Assembly: GCF_000003855.2 (NCBI RefSeq)
Contig: NW_003101679.1
Location: 2,331,379 to 2,395,378, forward strand
Source of the DNA: Blastomyces gilchristii SLH14081
Lineage: Eukaryota; Ascomycota; Eurotiomycetes; Onygenales; Ajellomycetaceae
Reading direction: 5' to 3'
Length of the DNA: 64,000 nucleotides
A program made the translations under genes and the position numbers. Below the pieces are notes generated by a model. It worked only from the letters and a program-made list of their open reading frames with translations. It had not been told where the DNA came from and did not search any database. Position 1 is the first letter of the stretch. Each line of letters opens with the position of its first letter. This document shows positions 12,784 to 24,495 of the stretch, piece after piece.

Positions 12784-13434
12784 ATGACAATGAATGTGAT
12801 TCTTGTATCTAGTGTGATAGATAATATGTATAATATGAAAGTCATGATAGACAGCAGTCTATACTATTATGCAATGATTAAATCTTCAGTTGTAAGACAT
12901 TATAAACTTCAGCATATCTTCTTATCAAAATCTCAACTTCTCATGGAATTTGATGATTCAAAAGATATTTTCATCTGTTACATAGTGAAACTAAACATAG
13001 ATGTTGAAGAACATCAACATGAAGATGCCTATGCATATAAAGTTGATAATCTTGATTATAATCTTATGTTAGAACTTGTCTGACTATCTGAACAAGACAT
13101 CTTACTGAACACTCAGAACAGAAGCTTAATATTCTCTAATAATGATAGAATTCATGAAGATGATATTTATAAAATCATGAATCTGACACAGATCTCTGTC
13201 AATATGTATAAAATACTCTGAAAAAGAAGTTGCTGACAGAATTATTAACACGGTCTCTGACAGCAGAATTATGTAATAATCTACTTCATCAGTCTGATCA
13301 ATATCAAAAAGGCTCTAGAAAAGTTATTCTGTGTTATAATAACAGATTCTTGTATAAAACTCTCTTAATAATATCATGAATATCTAGATGTCTTCTGACA
13401 AGATAATATTATAAACATACTTCTCTTACAAGAC
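12784..13434 (+). pseudogene. gypsy A aspartic protease remnant
   Basis: An open stretch of 99 codons (12784-13083) contains VMIDSSLYYYAMI, aligning with the retropepsin motif LIDSG(C/A)xxYAxI; the Gly of DSG reads Ser here. A flap-like MEFDDSKDIF and the hydrophobic NLDYNLMLELV follow, as in fungal gypsy proteases. Beyond it the frame decays (LSEQDILLNTQN...) until the MITE at 13435. In the element it would have cleaved the polyprotein. Confidence 0.75.
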
Positions 13435-13940
13435 TAGACTGGCCACTGGGACCATGAATTTCACGTTTGGTCTCATTTGGTCTGGTCTCATACATTTCTT
13501 GGCGTGAATCCCGCTGGGACTAGTCATTAAAAAAACATGCAAAGTGACTATATATCAGATCTTAAAATGGAACCATGACTTGAAAAAAATGAGAAAGTGG
13601 TCTCATTTGGTCTCATTTAGTCCCATTCTTGGCATAAAGTTACTATTTTTAGACATTTTAAGGTTTTTTTTAGACTATTTTTAATTTTTTAAAAAGTAAC
13701 GCTTTTTGATAACACTCAAATGAGATTTAAAGTCATTTAAAGCAATAAAAATAATTTAAATTGAGAAGTGGAAATTATGGTCTCATTTGGAAAATGTGAC
13801 AAGAGTAGACAGTAAGTTTCACTGGGACAGTATGAGACTACTATCTAATATTAAACCTGTGTAATGGGATCAGTCGAATTGGTAATGAGACTATCAAAAA
13901 ATCCGGTCCTGGTCTCAGACACGGTCACACGGTCAGTCTA
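13435..13940 (-). mobile_element. 506-bp hAT-type MITE, copy B
   Basis: TAGACTGGCCACTGGGACC to GGTCACACGGTCAGTCTA, with a perfect 8-bp target duplication TACAAGAC at 13427-13434 and 13941-13948. It lies between the protease and RT regions of gypsy A, in reverse orientation to copy A. Confidence 0.95.
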
Positions 13941-13948
13941 TACAAGAC

Positions 13949-16860
13949 TCAGAAGTGAATCACAGTATCAAGTTAGAAAAGAAGAATGATAAAGACTTTG
14001 AATTATAATAAGGCTCTCTTTATAAGATGTTCTGAGATGAACTTCTTCTTCTTCAAAAGACACTCAATAATCTGTTGAATAAAGAATTTATACATATTAG
14101 CAACTCTTTGACTGCAGCCTCTATTCTCTTTGCAAAGAAATCAGATGAAGAACTCTGATTCTGTGTGAACTATTGAGAACTGAACAGATTGACAAAGAAG
14201 AACTGTTATTCTTTATCTCTTATTAATGAAACTCTAGCTCATATTGAACAAGCTCAATGATTTACAAAGTTAGATGTCATCATCACATTTCATAAGATTC
14301 ACATCACTGAAGAAGATGAGTGACTTACAGCATTCTGAACATGATATGATCTCTTTGAATGAGTAGTCACACTCTTCAAACTAGCTAACACTCTTAGTAC
14401 ATTTCAGAAGTATATCAACTGAGCACTCTGAGATTTCCTTGATGAATTCATATCTGTATATCTTGATGACATTCTCATCTTTACTAATGAGTCTAAGAAA
14501 GAACATCAAGAATATGTACAAAAGATATTACAATGACTATGAGAAGCAGAACTATCAATAGACATAGATAAGTATGATTTTGAGATTAAAAGTACAAAAT
14601 ATCTAGGCTTTATCATAGAAGCTGGCAAGAGAATTCAAATGAATTCTGAGAAGATCTCTGCTATTCTTGAATGAGAGGCTCTGTACACTGTGAAAGATGT
14701 ACAAAGCTTCATCAGATTCACTAACTTCTATCAGCAATTTATACAGAACTTCTTAGATATTACAAGATCACTTACAGAACTCACTAAGAAAGACTCAGTA
14801 TTTTAATAATCAGTGAACACTGAAGCTGTATTTATGTAAATGAAGAAGATGTTTATTAATACTTCTTTACTGATAACATTCAATTCTGATTATAAGACAG
14901 TTATTGAAGCTGATTTCTCTGACTATATCACAGAAGAAGCTATATTACAATATAATAATAAAGATGTCTTACAATTATGTGTCTTTATATCTAAGAAACT
15001 GAGTCTCACTGAATGCAATTATAAGATCTATAACAAGAAACTTCTCACAATTATACACTGTCTAGAAGAATGAGACTCTGAACTCTGAAGTGTCTCTGAA
15101 TTTGAGATAATCACAGATCACAAGAATCTCAAGTACTGCATTACTATCTGTAAACTCACTGAACAACAGATGTGATAATCTGAGTTCTTAAGCTGCTTTC
15201 ATTTTACAATACACTATCATCCTGGCAGTCAGAAGTTGATGACAGATGCCCTCTTATAACAAGAGCAAGATATACCTTTCAATGTAACAGACACTCATTG
15301 AATGAACTGAGAACATCAACTCTTAGATCTGAAGATATTGATTGATCAACATAAAACAACTCATGACACTATACACACTTCTCTGATTAGAACACTCTCT
15401 CTTCAAACTGACACTGATACTGATATCTTCACTTCTTCTACACTGAATGAATTGTGATATATAACAGCTCGAACTGATGAACTTCTTCAAGCACTCACTG
15501 AAGCAGTATATCAAGAAGCATCTCAATTTCACTCAGAACTATGTATAAGAATCAACATCTCAGAATGCTCAATCAATAATAATAACACTCTGCAATTCTG
15601 CAAATGATGTTGAGCCTCACATTTCAAATTCTTACACACTCAGATAATGCAAGAGATGCATGATTCTTATATAATCAGTCATTCAGATTATAAACAACTG
15701 TATTGAATAATCTCTTAAGAGTTCTACTGACCTGAGATATTGAACAGTATCGGACATTTCATCTGAAACTGTAACTGTTATTCCTTCATCATCTCATGAA
15801 AGAACTGTAGAAAAGGCCTGCTGAAATCACTTAATATCTCTAATAGAATCTGGCAAGATATAGTAATTGACTTCACTGTTGATCTCTCTGAGAGTAAGAA
15901 TTGTAGAAATGTTCTGATCATCATGAATCAATTAAGTAAGAGTGTAATATTGAAATCTTGTGACAAGATGAATACTGAATAAGTCACTGAAGCTTTTCTA
16001 TGAAGCCTGTTCTATTAAATACATGAATTGCTGAGATTTATAGTATCAGATCAGAGCTGTTAATTCATAAGCACTCTCTGAATAGAAATATATCAAGTTC
16101 TTAAAATTACACACTGTTTGTTAACTATCTATCACTCTGAGATTGATAATGCATCAGAACAGACAATTCAGACTGTAAAGAATTATCTTCATAAGTTCTG
16201 TAACTACTTATAAGATAATTGATATGATCTTCTTCTACATGCAGAGAGTACTATGAATGATTGAGATGCTGTCTCAATAGATGTAAGCTTATTCTTTCTT
16301 ACACACAGTTATCACATGAAAGTGTTGAATCTTCTAGAGATCACACAGTTCACACTGAACTCTCACAGTCTGATTCAGATCACTGATAATATAGTAATAA
16401 AGCTTCAAGATGTCTGCAACTGAGCAGAAGCCTTTATAGCAAGCATTAAACAAGATTAAGAGAACTGAATCAATGTTCACTGAGATCTCACTGAGCAATA
16501 TAAGATAGAAGATCTGATATGATTGAATCTTAAGAATATATGAATCACATACTCATCTTACACACTGAATTATCACTATACAAAGTATAAAGTGATAGAA
16601 GTTCTAGACAGTCATAACTACTGTCTTAACACATTATCAGAGATTTATAATGTCTTTCATATGAGCTTAGTCTGTCATACTGTCACTGATCTGTTCTCTT
16701 CTTAACTGACTTCTGACTGACAGCCGCCAGGGATCATAGAAGAAGATAATGAACTTGAATGAGAGATTGAAGATATTTTTGATAAGAGATCTCAAAGTCA
16801 TGACTAATAATATCTTATGAAATGAATCAGCTATAATCACTCAATCTGAACTCTGAGCTC
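13949..16860 (+). pseudogene. gypsy A reverse transcriptase, RNase H, integrase, chromodomain
   Basis: RT starts near 14040: LLNKEFIHISNS, then FAKKSDEEL-stop-FCVNY-stop-ELN at the GGLRFCVDYRGLN position, FTKLD and a YLDDI-type catalytic box (ISVYLDDILIFTNE) near 14460. RNase H at 14840-15270 reads VIEADFSDYI, YNKKLLTIIHCLEE, ITDHKNLKY and HYHPGSQ. Integrase at 15700-16400 keeps a VDFTVDLSESK-like core and HSEIDNASEQT near 16135. At 16720-16850 a chromodomain is recognisable from the Glu/Ile-rich EIEDIFDKRSQS stretch followed by a YLMK-stop-I motif, placing the element among chromodomain gypsy elements. Stops are mainly TGA at Trp (TGG) and Arg (CGA) positions. Confidence 0.88.
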
Positions 16861-17212
16861 TGTGTTATCTGAGATAGCAGCTCTTGACTGATGAGAACTA
16901 CACACTCACAATTCTATATCACTTCTGAAAAGAGAGGGCTAATGTGGCAGGCTGCGCCTGATCAATTATATAGACTATTTCATTACACTTCACAGATTCT
17001 GCTGAAAGCTCTAATTCTCAGTTGCTGATTCTCAGCTGAAAAATCCATGGAATTTCTATTCTTCCACCCCGAAGCTTCACTATGTACATATATAAATATT
17101 CACTTCAATCACTGGTTCCTGCACTTTCTCTTTCTTTCCTTCTCTAATGTTTTTCACTTTGTTATATAAGACCTATATATTATACCGATCTATTGAGCGT
17201 AGGCCCCTCACA
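16861..17212 (+). repeat. 3' LTR of gypsy A
   Basis: It starts TGTTATCTGAGATAGCAGC just after the chromodomain and ends CCCCTCACA, so it has TG...CA ends. It matches 1-340 and 11113-11278. The next base resumes LINE1 ORF1 sequence. Confidence 0.82.
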
Positions 17213-17512
17213 GTCAGTGATTGTACTAGGAATTTTCAATGTTTTTTAAACTGTGTTTAAAATTCCAAGTGTGAACTTGATCATCTCCTGTAGTTGTCTA
17301 GTCTGAGTATGAAGAATTAATAGAACTTCTTCATTCATCTCACTCAGACACTGCTTTTGAAGAATCTTGCTTACTTTTTCAAGTTTCTATATTTCAAGAA
17401 CTTGTTATTGCTCTATTTCTTCTTTCTTTCTTCTCTTCAGAATTTCAATCTCAGGAATAGCATTTGAGAAAGCATCTTTTTCCATATCAACTGAGTGTAT
17501 TTTTGAACTCAT
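17213..17512 (-). pseudogene. LINE ORF1 remnant, N-terminal part (LINE1)
   Basis: ATG at 17512 (MSSKIHSVDMEKDAFSNAI) opens an N-terminal coiled-coil-like Lys/Glu-rich segment (EILKRRKKEEIE, LEKVSKIL), with one TAA. It ends at the gypsy A LTR and continues at 11112. LINE3 has the same sequence, but its start codon reads ATA (47310-47312), so this copy preserves the ancestral start. Confidence 0.75.
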
Positions 17513-18492
17513 TATTCTCACTCAATGAAAAGTTGATCAGACTGTTTCAATTAAGAGATTTCTAAGTCTGTTTTCAATTGAAAAGTTAGTCCAACTGTTT
17601 CAAAAAAAGAATAAAAGACTTTTATATATAAAACACCTGATTATTTTCACACTAGTTCAGTAACTAGATTAGATTTTTAAAGAGAATCTAATAAATTGAG
17701 ATTGATTTTTGAGATAAATCAATAAAATCTTTACAATCTCTTTCTTGAGATACAGTGAGAAAAAGTATGATATTAATTAATAGTAAATCAGATAATATGA
17801 CAGTTTTTAACAGAAAAACTAATAAAAAATAAATTAATTTTGTTGCAGAGAAATTCATTAAAACTATTCAATTTATTCTAATTATTCAATTCTTCTCACA
17901 GAACAAGTGTGCAACTCAAATCAGTTAATAAAGAGTGTGAAAAAGAATTAAGTATGAATTGAAAGGTCCTTCGTCACTGAAAAATAATTCTTACTTAAAA
18001 GAATATGAATTATAACAGAAAATAACTCTGTTTTTAATTCTTTGTAAGAATATTGTGTAAAACTCAGAGAAAAACATCTTACTTTTTCAAGAGAAGTAAA
18101 AAACTATTTCTAAGATCTTTTTTAACATTAACTGCTGCAGAAAAATGACATAGAAACTGCTAAGATATGCACTACTGTATACTCTCTATCAAGACTTTTC
18201 CTCTTCAGAGTGTTGATATTATAGAGAATATAAGTCTGTTTTTATATAATAATATCAATATTATCAGCAGGATGTAGAGGAACTGGTTATTTATATCTTA
18301 AAATAGAAGACTTTGTCAATGATTATATTAATATAGAGTTAAGTCTTAAATTCAATAGAAATCTAGTATTGCTGTTCTCAATCTCTTGCAGAATCTATTG
18401 AATATTGAGATATTAAAACTAGATTTAATATATCTCACTATGCAGAGATCAAAGGCTCAGTCAGATCTTGAGATATACTGATTTTATAGTTA
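17513..18492 (-). promoter_or_regulatory. LINE1 5'UTR with two monomer-like repeats
   Basis: About 980 bp between the element's 5' end and ORF1, aligning with LINE3 46272-47309. Next to the ORF1 start are two copies of a 22-bp motif (GAAACAGTCTGATCAACTTTTC type, at 17527-17548 and 17580-17601) spaced 53 bp. LINE3 has three. LINE internal promoters lie in the 5'UTR; a promoter role for this repeat is inference. Confidence 0.55.
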
Positions 18493-19014
18493 TCATATCT
18501 GCTGATTATGTATCAAATACAGTTATCAAGGTATCTTTTTGTATTTTTCTGCTGAGGATGAGCCAGATTGAAAGGGGTGATACAAGGGTGAGACTTGGTG
18601 TTGATGTCTTGGTACATCAAAGACAGAGAGAGTTTTTCACAGAGAATGCACTTCAGACATGTCTGTTGATTATGTGTCTGATACTATTGCTGAGGTATCT
18701 TTTTGTATTTTTCTGCTGAAGGTGGGCCAGATTGAGAAGGGCGGTATGTGAGTGAGACTTAGCATTGATGTTTTGGAACATCAAAGATAGACAGGGTTTT
18801 CATGGAAGTTGCTTCTCAGATATCTTCACAATTACAGATCAGGGATCTTCCAAACTTAAGAAGATTGATGCATATGGCTAGGTCTCTTCACCTTACAATT
18901 TGTATGGCAATTTGGCCCGGGGTTGTGGTGTGATAGGGGTGAACAGGGGATAATCCCACACAGGAGTTTTGAACAACGTCTGGTTCACGTTTGGCTGGAT
19001 AACTCCACCACCAC
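18493..19014 (+). repeat. Dispersed repeat unit, copy 1, left part
   Basis: It matches the reverse complement of 38475-37960 closely. Two direct sub-repeats about 160 bp apart each begin GGTATCTTTTTGTATTTTTC and contain ACATCAAAGA. The unit is split by the hAT at 19015-24822 and resumes at 24831. Its host identity is unknown; it is not recognisably coding. Confidence 0.8.
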
Positions 19015-19386
19015 TAGACTGACCGTGTGACCGTGTCTGGGACCAGGACCAAATTTTACAGTTGTCACGTTGCCTAAAAGCATTACTTCTGATCATGATT
19101 TATGTTCATCACATTGATTTCAAATCATGTTATTTCAAATATTAAAGATCTCAGATTCACTTTTCAAATAAAAATCTAGTCTCAGATAAAGAATATGTTT
19201 GAATTCTTAGTCACATTTTCATTCTGATCTCATTATTGAGAATGACATCAAATGAGATCATGAAATCACTTCTCACTTACATAATATTATAACATAGTGC
19301 TCATTTGTTGAAAATTCAACAGAGAGTGTTATCAAATATCATTACTTTTCTAAACACAGATCATAATTCATATAATTTTAATTATA

Positions 19387-19515
19387 AAAAAAATATAAAA
19401 TACAAAAAAAAAAACAAAAAACAAAAAACAAAATAAAAACAAGAAAAAATCAGAATGAATGAAAAAAAAAAAAAGAAAAGAAAAAGAAAAAAACAAAAAA
19501 TAAAAACAAAAAAAA
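19387..19515. repeat. A-rich low-complexity tract in the hAT
   Basis: About 130 bp composed almost only of A with interspersed C/G (AAACAAAAAACAAAA type), between the 5' terminus and the accessory gene. No coding potential. The stretch from here to 20600 shows no gene. Confidence 0.8.
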
Positions 19516-20616
19516 TCAAGATCACAGGGCTGCAGCATCTCTAAAATACTTACTTCTCAGAGTCTTCACAATATTTATTATCAACTGTGTATCTCTCACA
19601 GTGAGAATAACACAGCTGCAATGAGTTATTGTCTTAACATCATCTAATAAATAATCAGTATATATCTGTATAAATGTGAATATTTAGAAAATATACACTC
19701 AAAAAGTGTGGTCAGGGTGAACTCTGCTGTCACTTGAATAACATCAAGAGCAGAATGCTGGAATCAATAATTTTTCTCATTAATTTCACAGACAAGGCAG
19801 ATGAAGATAATCTTGAGAAATATAAGATTCTCTGACTTCTGATAAAAACAGATCTTATGAAGAGACTCTATTTTCATGATATCAGAGACTGAGTATTATT
19901 AAAAAGTGTTACTTTCATATAATACACATGCACTTACTGTGATGATTCACTCTCTGTGCATGTGACTGAGGGTTGCAGCTTTCTCACACCACATAGCTCT
20001 CTCTGAAATGCTGATGCTGGTTTGCAACTCATGCAGTCTCTCAGTTCAGCATACACTGCATGTATACAGCTCTGTGTACTGAGACTGTGTTGATCATTAT
20101 GGTCTGGCGTGATACTTACTTTTCACAGGCCATGTTTCATTTGAGAGGGAAGAAAGAAGATGCAACTGTGATTTTATTAAGAGAGAATGAATAATTAGTA
20201 ATATTGAATATAATTTAATTCTTCTGCATTTAAAATTTGATTAGTCTATACTCTTTAATTTGAGGGTTTCTAGAAGTGTTTTAATAGTTTTCATACTAGC
20301 TTGAATTTAGTGATGAATTGAAGAAGAAGAGAAAAGAGAGAAGAAAGAAATGAGAATAACTTATCTTTATAATATAAAAATAGAGAATTGCTGTAATCAT
20401 TCTCTTTAATAATAAAGATCTGTTTTCTGCATGTATCTCTGATATAGATTATATGATAACTGTATACAAAGAATATCAACACTGTATGCATTGAATGAAG
20501 ATGATATTGCTATACAACACTGTAGCTGTTTTCATATATCTCTGAAAGCTGTTAATATTTTCTTTGTCTCTTTATATTTGATAAGTCAGTAATATATTTC
20601 AATGCACTCCTTCTTT

Positions 20617-20737
20617 CATCATCATTATCATCATCATCATCATCATTATCATCACTATCATCATTATCATCATCATCACTATCATCACTATTATCATCAC
20701 TATTACCATCATTATCATTATCACTATTATCATATTA
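20617..20737 (+). repeat. (ATC/ATT)n microsatellite
   Basis: About 120 bp of ATC, ACT and ATT triplets. One frame reads as a His/Tyr run, but this follows from the repeat and ends shortly after it. It lies just upstream of the accessory gene start at 20792. Confidence 0.9.
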
Positions 20738-20791
20738 TTCCTGACTGTCTCTTCTGCCTTTATCTCTCTTCAATACTCACTGAAACCAATC

Positions 20792-21578
20792 ATGTCATTC
20801 TTCTTCAAATATTCTGCGGTTCTGTGGACCACTAAGGCGTGTGAGCACTGTCATAGATTGAAGAGAGAGGAGAAGAAGACATTCAAGTAAGAAGAGACTG
20901 ATTGCAAGGCATGTTATGATGCCTTGAAGAGACTCTGTAAGAGAGTAGAATGATAACAATTTTAAGTAACACTTCTGATAGATTTAGACTGAACTAAGTA
21001 TAGAAATAATGCAGATGATGCTGTCTGTGAGAGATTGAAAAAGAAGACAGTGAAGAGTCTCATGCAGCAGTGATAAGATCAGAAGAAGTCTCAAGAATAA
21101 TTTGAGTTCAAGATAAAGAGAGAAAGAGAGAAGAAGAGTATTATTATAAATAAGCAGCAGCAGAAGAAGATTGAGAGAGTGTTAAAGTGAGAGACAAAGA
21201 AGTCAAAACTGGTAAGTTTTTTATTTATTGAGAGATAATAATTTTTGATAACACTTCTGTTCTCTAATTGATTAGCAGGAGCTGACAGAGAAGAAAAGAA
21301 TTGAGGCCTTGTTCAGGTCTCAAATGCACTTCATGATTCAGAACATTGAGGAGGCAGCCCTGCTCTCTGAGCATGTCAATCTGCTTGCTGCTGAGATGGA
21401 ACCTGAGACAGCAGATCAGAAAATGCGGGATTTTGAGATGCAGGTTGACCTGGCTGAGGAGAAGCAGTGAGAACCCTTCTCTGAGAAGGCAGCAGAGAGA
21501 GATTTTGAGGTGATTATCACCTCAGATAAGAAGAAGAAGAAGAAGGAGAAGAAGAAGAAGAAGAAGAATGAGAAGTAA
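20792..21578 (+). pseudogene. Spliced accessory gene in the hAT: Cys-cluster plus Lys-rich coiled coil
   Basis: ATG at 20792 opens a frame that runs to 21211, an intron at 21212-21278 (GTAAGT...CTAATTGATTAGCAG) and a second exon to TAA at 21576-21578; about 240 codons in total. Residues ~16-50 hold a Cys cluster (ACEHCHRLKREEKKTFK, then CKACYDALKRLCKRV: CX2C...CX2C...C). A basic, helix-forming middle follows (KIKREREKKS, NKQQQKKIERVL). The second exon is cleanly open and acidic (ALLSEHVNLLAAEMEPETAD) before a poly-Lys tail encoded by GAA/AAG repeats. Exon 1 has about eight stops, mostly TGA or TAA at likely Trp codons. I do not recognise the family. The cluster suggests zinc and possibly DNA binding. 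The gene shares strand with the transposase and lies upstream of it. Confidence 0.65.
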
Positions 21579-21734
21579 ATTATGAAGAATAATAAGAAGA
21601 ATGAGAAAGAGAAGAAGTAGATTTTTTTCTTTTTATATTAGTTAGTTATAAGTTTAAGTTTTTAATTATTAATAATTAAAATTAATTTTGAGTTTTCAAA
21701 AATTATTGTACAAGTTATAATCAAGTCAGGAATG

Positions 21735-21755
21735 ATATATATATATATATATATT
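21735..21755. repeat. (AT)n microsatellite
   Basis: Ten AT dinucleotides between the accessory gene and the transposase. The stretch 21579-22780 otherwise shows no gene I can recognise. Confidence 0.9.
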
Positions 21756-22779
21756 TAACTATCATGATTCATAAATCACTATAATGTATAAGTATCAACA
21801 TTTTTTCAACATTGATATTCACAATATTAATATATTTTTAATGATATCATCTGATAACATAATTTGATAACACTCTCTTTCACAATATTAATATATTTCA
21901 AGAAATATGATAGAGATTAATCAAGATTATTTATTTACTTTTATACATCAATGATATTCAATCTGAGTTAGTACTAAAATTATAACTAAGCTAAGAAACA
22001 AGATTATTTTCTCTTATATTAATTCTTCTTATACACATCAGTGATCAGTTATTGAAAATAAATTGTCATCTTTCATAAATTATTATCATATCTTCTGAAT
22101 TCACTTCTTTCACTTCTTTTACTTCTATTGAAGATTCATAAACTCTTCAAGAAATCACTGTGAATCACAAAGTCTATATTGTTTACAATTCAATACAGAA
22201 TGCTCTCTTTCAATCATGATAAATAATCACTTCATTCTTCACATCTGATTTCAGGTTACAAAATTTATGAAAAACTTAACATAAACACTAAGATGATCTA
22301 TGAAATAATTATTAACAGGTTGTATTGCAGATTACTGAAGAGTCATCTCTCTGCTACAATTACTACAACTTTATTCAGAAACATTCATTATGAACTAATC
22401 ATGACTCTGAAGAAATTTTCTGATATCTGAAGTCATCAGAATGCAGATAATAAAAGAAAAATAATCAGAAAATTACTACTGAGCTGATAAGTTACTCTAT
22501 CAGATAACAATTTTTAATAATGCTAACTTTCTAATTTGAAGGAAATCATGTGAAAATAATCATATATCAGTACTCTGATTTCACAACTCTTATCTGATAA
22601 CTTCTGTGAATAATTACTTTATATATGTATATCTCTGAATCTTTCTCTTCAATCAATTGAAAACCCCGAATTCTGAACACTTCTTTAAATACTTAATTCA
22701 AATCTTCATATTCTACATCAATTCTGTCTTCAGTCCAACCTTGAGACACACTACAAAGTCAATATACAATATCTAGGAT

Positions 22780-24495
22780 CAGAGTTGAAGAATCATCAAA
22801 GAGTGTCTCTCACAGTGAATGCATGAACTAGTATAAACAATCTTACATTTATAGAAGTTATATGTTATTATATTAATGAGAACTGAACTTATTAAGAGAC
22901 ATTAATTGAATTTAAATCATTGATCAGTAGTCATACTGAGGATTATATGACAGAGATATTAATGACTGTGATTAAAAATGACTATTAAAATATTAGTCTC
23001 AGTCTTCTTATAATTACAACTGATAATGCTGTGAATAACTACACTATAATGAAGAGCTTGAAGCAAAAATTGGCTTTGCATTTCTGAAATAGTAAATAAG
23101 GTCATATTCTCTGCATTGCTCATGTGGTTCAACTTGTGATATAAACACTGATAAAGAATCTTAACATTGAGATGAAGAATAATGAGATGACTGGTTCTTG
23201 AAATGAGAATGAGATGAAAGTAATTACTTAAGTAACTTTTGCATCTACTTTGCAAAAGATAATGTTTTTTGATAACACTTTTTAATATTGCTTTTTGATA
23301 ATGCTTTTTGATAACACTACTGTTAATTTTGAATAGATTGACTAATAATTTAAATATTACAGATTTGAAACATTGCTAATATAATTTGTATCTTCTCTAA
23401 ATAATAATAACAATTTCATAATATTCAATAAATAAACAAATCAGTCACATCACTGAATATGATACAGGATGTTAGAATATGATGAAGTTCAACATATGAG
23501 ATGACTGTTTAAGCTCTTCAATTATGTCAGATGATTGATCATTGAGTGCAATACTCTGATTGAGAAAAGATTCAGATATTGAAACTTTCTGATATGAAGT
23601 GAACTCAGTTGAAATATGTGATTGATTTACTGTTTCAGTTTTATAAGATAATAAAGACAGTCTCAATCACTTATACATCAATGCTGCAGTCAGTCTGGTG
23701 AGTGTATAACAGTTTATTTACTCATCTTGAGAAGCAGTTGAATCACTCAAAAAGAAATTCAGTCTGGGATAATGCTATAGCACAGGCTATTATTGCTGTA
23801 AGGAATAAACTGGCATATTACTACAGTAAAACTGAACAATCTTTTGCAGAGTACTATGCTGTAGCAGCTCTACTAGATCTCTCTCATTGAGTTAATATCT
23901 ACACTTCTCAAGATTGAACAGAGAAGGAATGAGACTCATATGTTAAATTAGTCTGAGACTACTACAATGCTAACTATCAGAGATTTGAATGAGCAGATGT
24001 TCAAGATATGAAGATAGTGAAATACAATTCTCTAGTAAGTAACAATCTTTGGTAATACTTCATATCTCATAGAACTATAATACTAACTTTGAAACAGAAC
24101 TTGCATATATTGATTGCAACTGAAAATCAGATAAAACTACATACTTATAAAACTGAATTTGACTGCTATCTTCAAGATAATTCAATAAATTTACACATTA
24201 AATCAATTCTAGAGTTATGAAAAATTGTTAAGAGTATATATTCAACTGTTGCACTGATAATGTGTGATATTCTGACAATTTCATTGATAGAAGTGAGAAT
24301 AAAGTGAAAGTTCAACTCAAGTTGAGATATTTATCACTATCATCAGAGACAATTATAAGGAGAAATAATCAAGAAACTCATGATTGTAAAACATGGAATT
24401 ATCAGACAGTTTAATACCTCTGATCACAGTATATCAGAGAAGTGTAGTTTTCATGAGAAAGTGAAGAATAAACTTGCACAAGAATGTATTTAGTT
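22780..24495 (+). pseudogene. hAT transposase remnant
   Basis: The frame from about 22810 reads LTVNA-stop-TSINNLTFI, matching the hAT DxWTS box. IGVICYYIN-like and HTEDYMTEIL follow, then ITTDNAVNNYTIMKSL with LCIAHVVQLVI (the catalytic DN...H region). After an interrupted stretch, DNKDSLNHLY aligns with DNxTRWNSxY. At 23702-23890 an open piece reads AIIAVRNKLAYYYSKTEQS and AVAALLD, the typical YY.xT..SPxYxAAxxL segment. A clean intron (24034-24103, GTAAGT...TACTAAC...CAG) precedes the C-terminal dimerisation region (EFDCYLQDN, ILE-stop-KIVKS, FNSS, KLMIVKHGI). Stops are mainly TGA at Trp positions. The N-terminal end is not resolved. It would have moved this element and, in trans, the MITEs. 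Confidence 0.85.

Larger units (their letters stand above)
11113..17212 (+). mobile_element. Ty3/gypsy chromodomain retrotransposon (gypsy A)
   Basis: In order on the plus strand are a truncated 5' LTR (166 bp), gag with a zinc knuckle, protease, RT, RNase H, integrase with a C-terminal chromodomain, and a full 3' LTR (352 bp). It sits inside LINE1 ORF1. About 60 bp of LINE sequence and the first ~185 bp of the 5' LTR are missing at the left junction, so no target duplication remains. MITE copy B interrupts it at 13435-13940. The coding region has many TGA codons at Trp and Arg positions. Confidence 0.9.
5494..18492 (-). mobile_element. Tad-like LINE, copy LINE1, split by a gypsy element
   Basis: A long non-LTR retrotransposon runs leftwards: 5'UTR (18492-17513), ORF1 (17512-17213 and 11112-9847), ORF2 (9817-5862), 3'UTR and (AAT)n tail (5494-5508). 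The gypsy element at 11113-17212 splits ORF1. Joining the two parts gives about 6.9 kb, the same as LINE3 at 46272-53278. The 5' boundary is set by the shared start TAACTATAAAATCAG in both copies. No target duplication is visible, and the sequences beside the two ends do not belong together, so one side may be rearranged. Confidence 0.88.

Noticed and set aside
20602..20835. His/Tyr-rich protein
   Set aside because: It is a translation of an (ATC/ATT)n microsatellite; the frame ends soon after the repeat and overlaps the accessory gene in another frame.
22959..23255. 98-codon minus-strand open frame
   Set aside because: It is the antisense of the hAT transposase block with the TDNAVNNYT and CIAHVVQLVI motifs on the plus strand.
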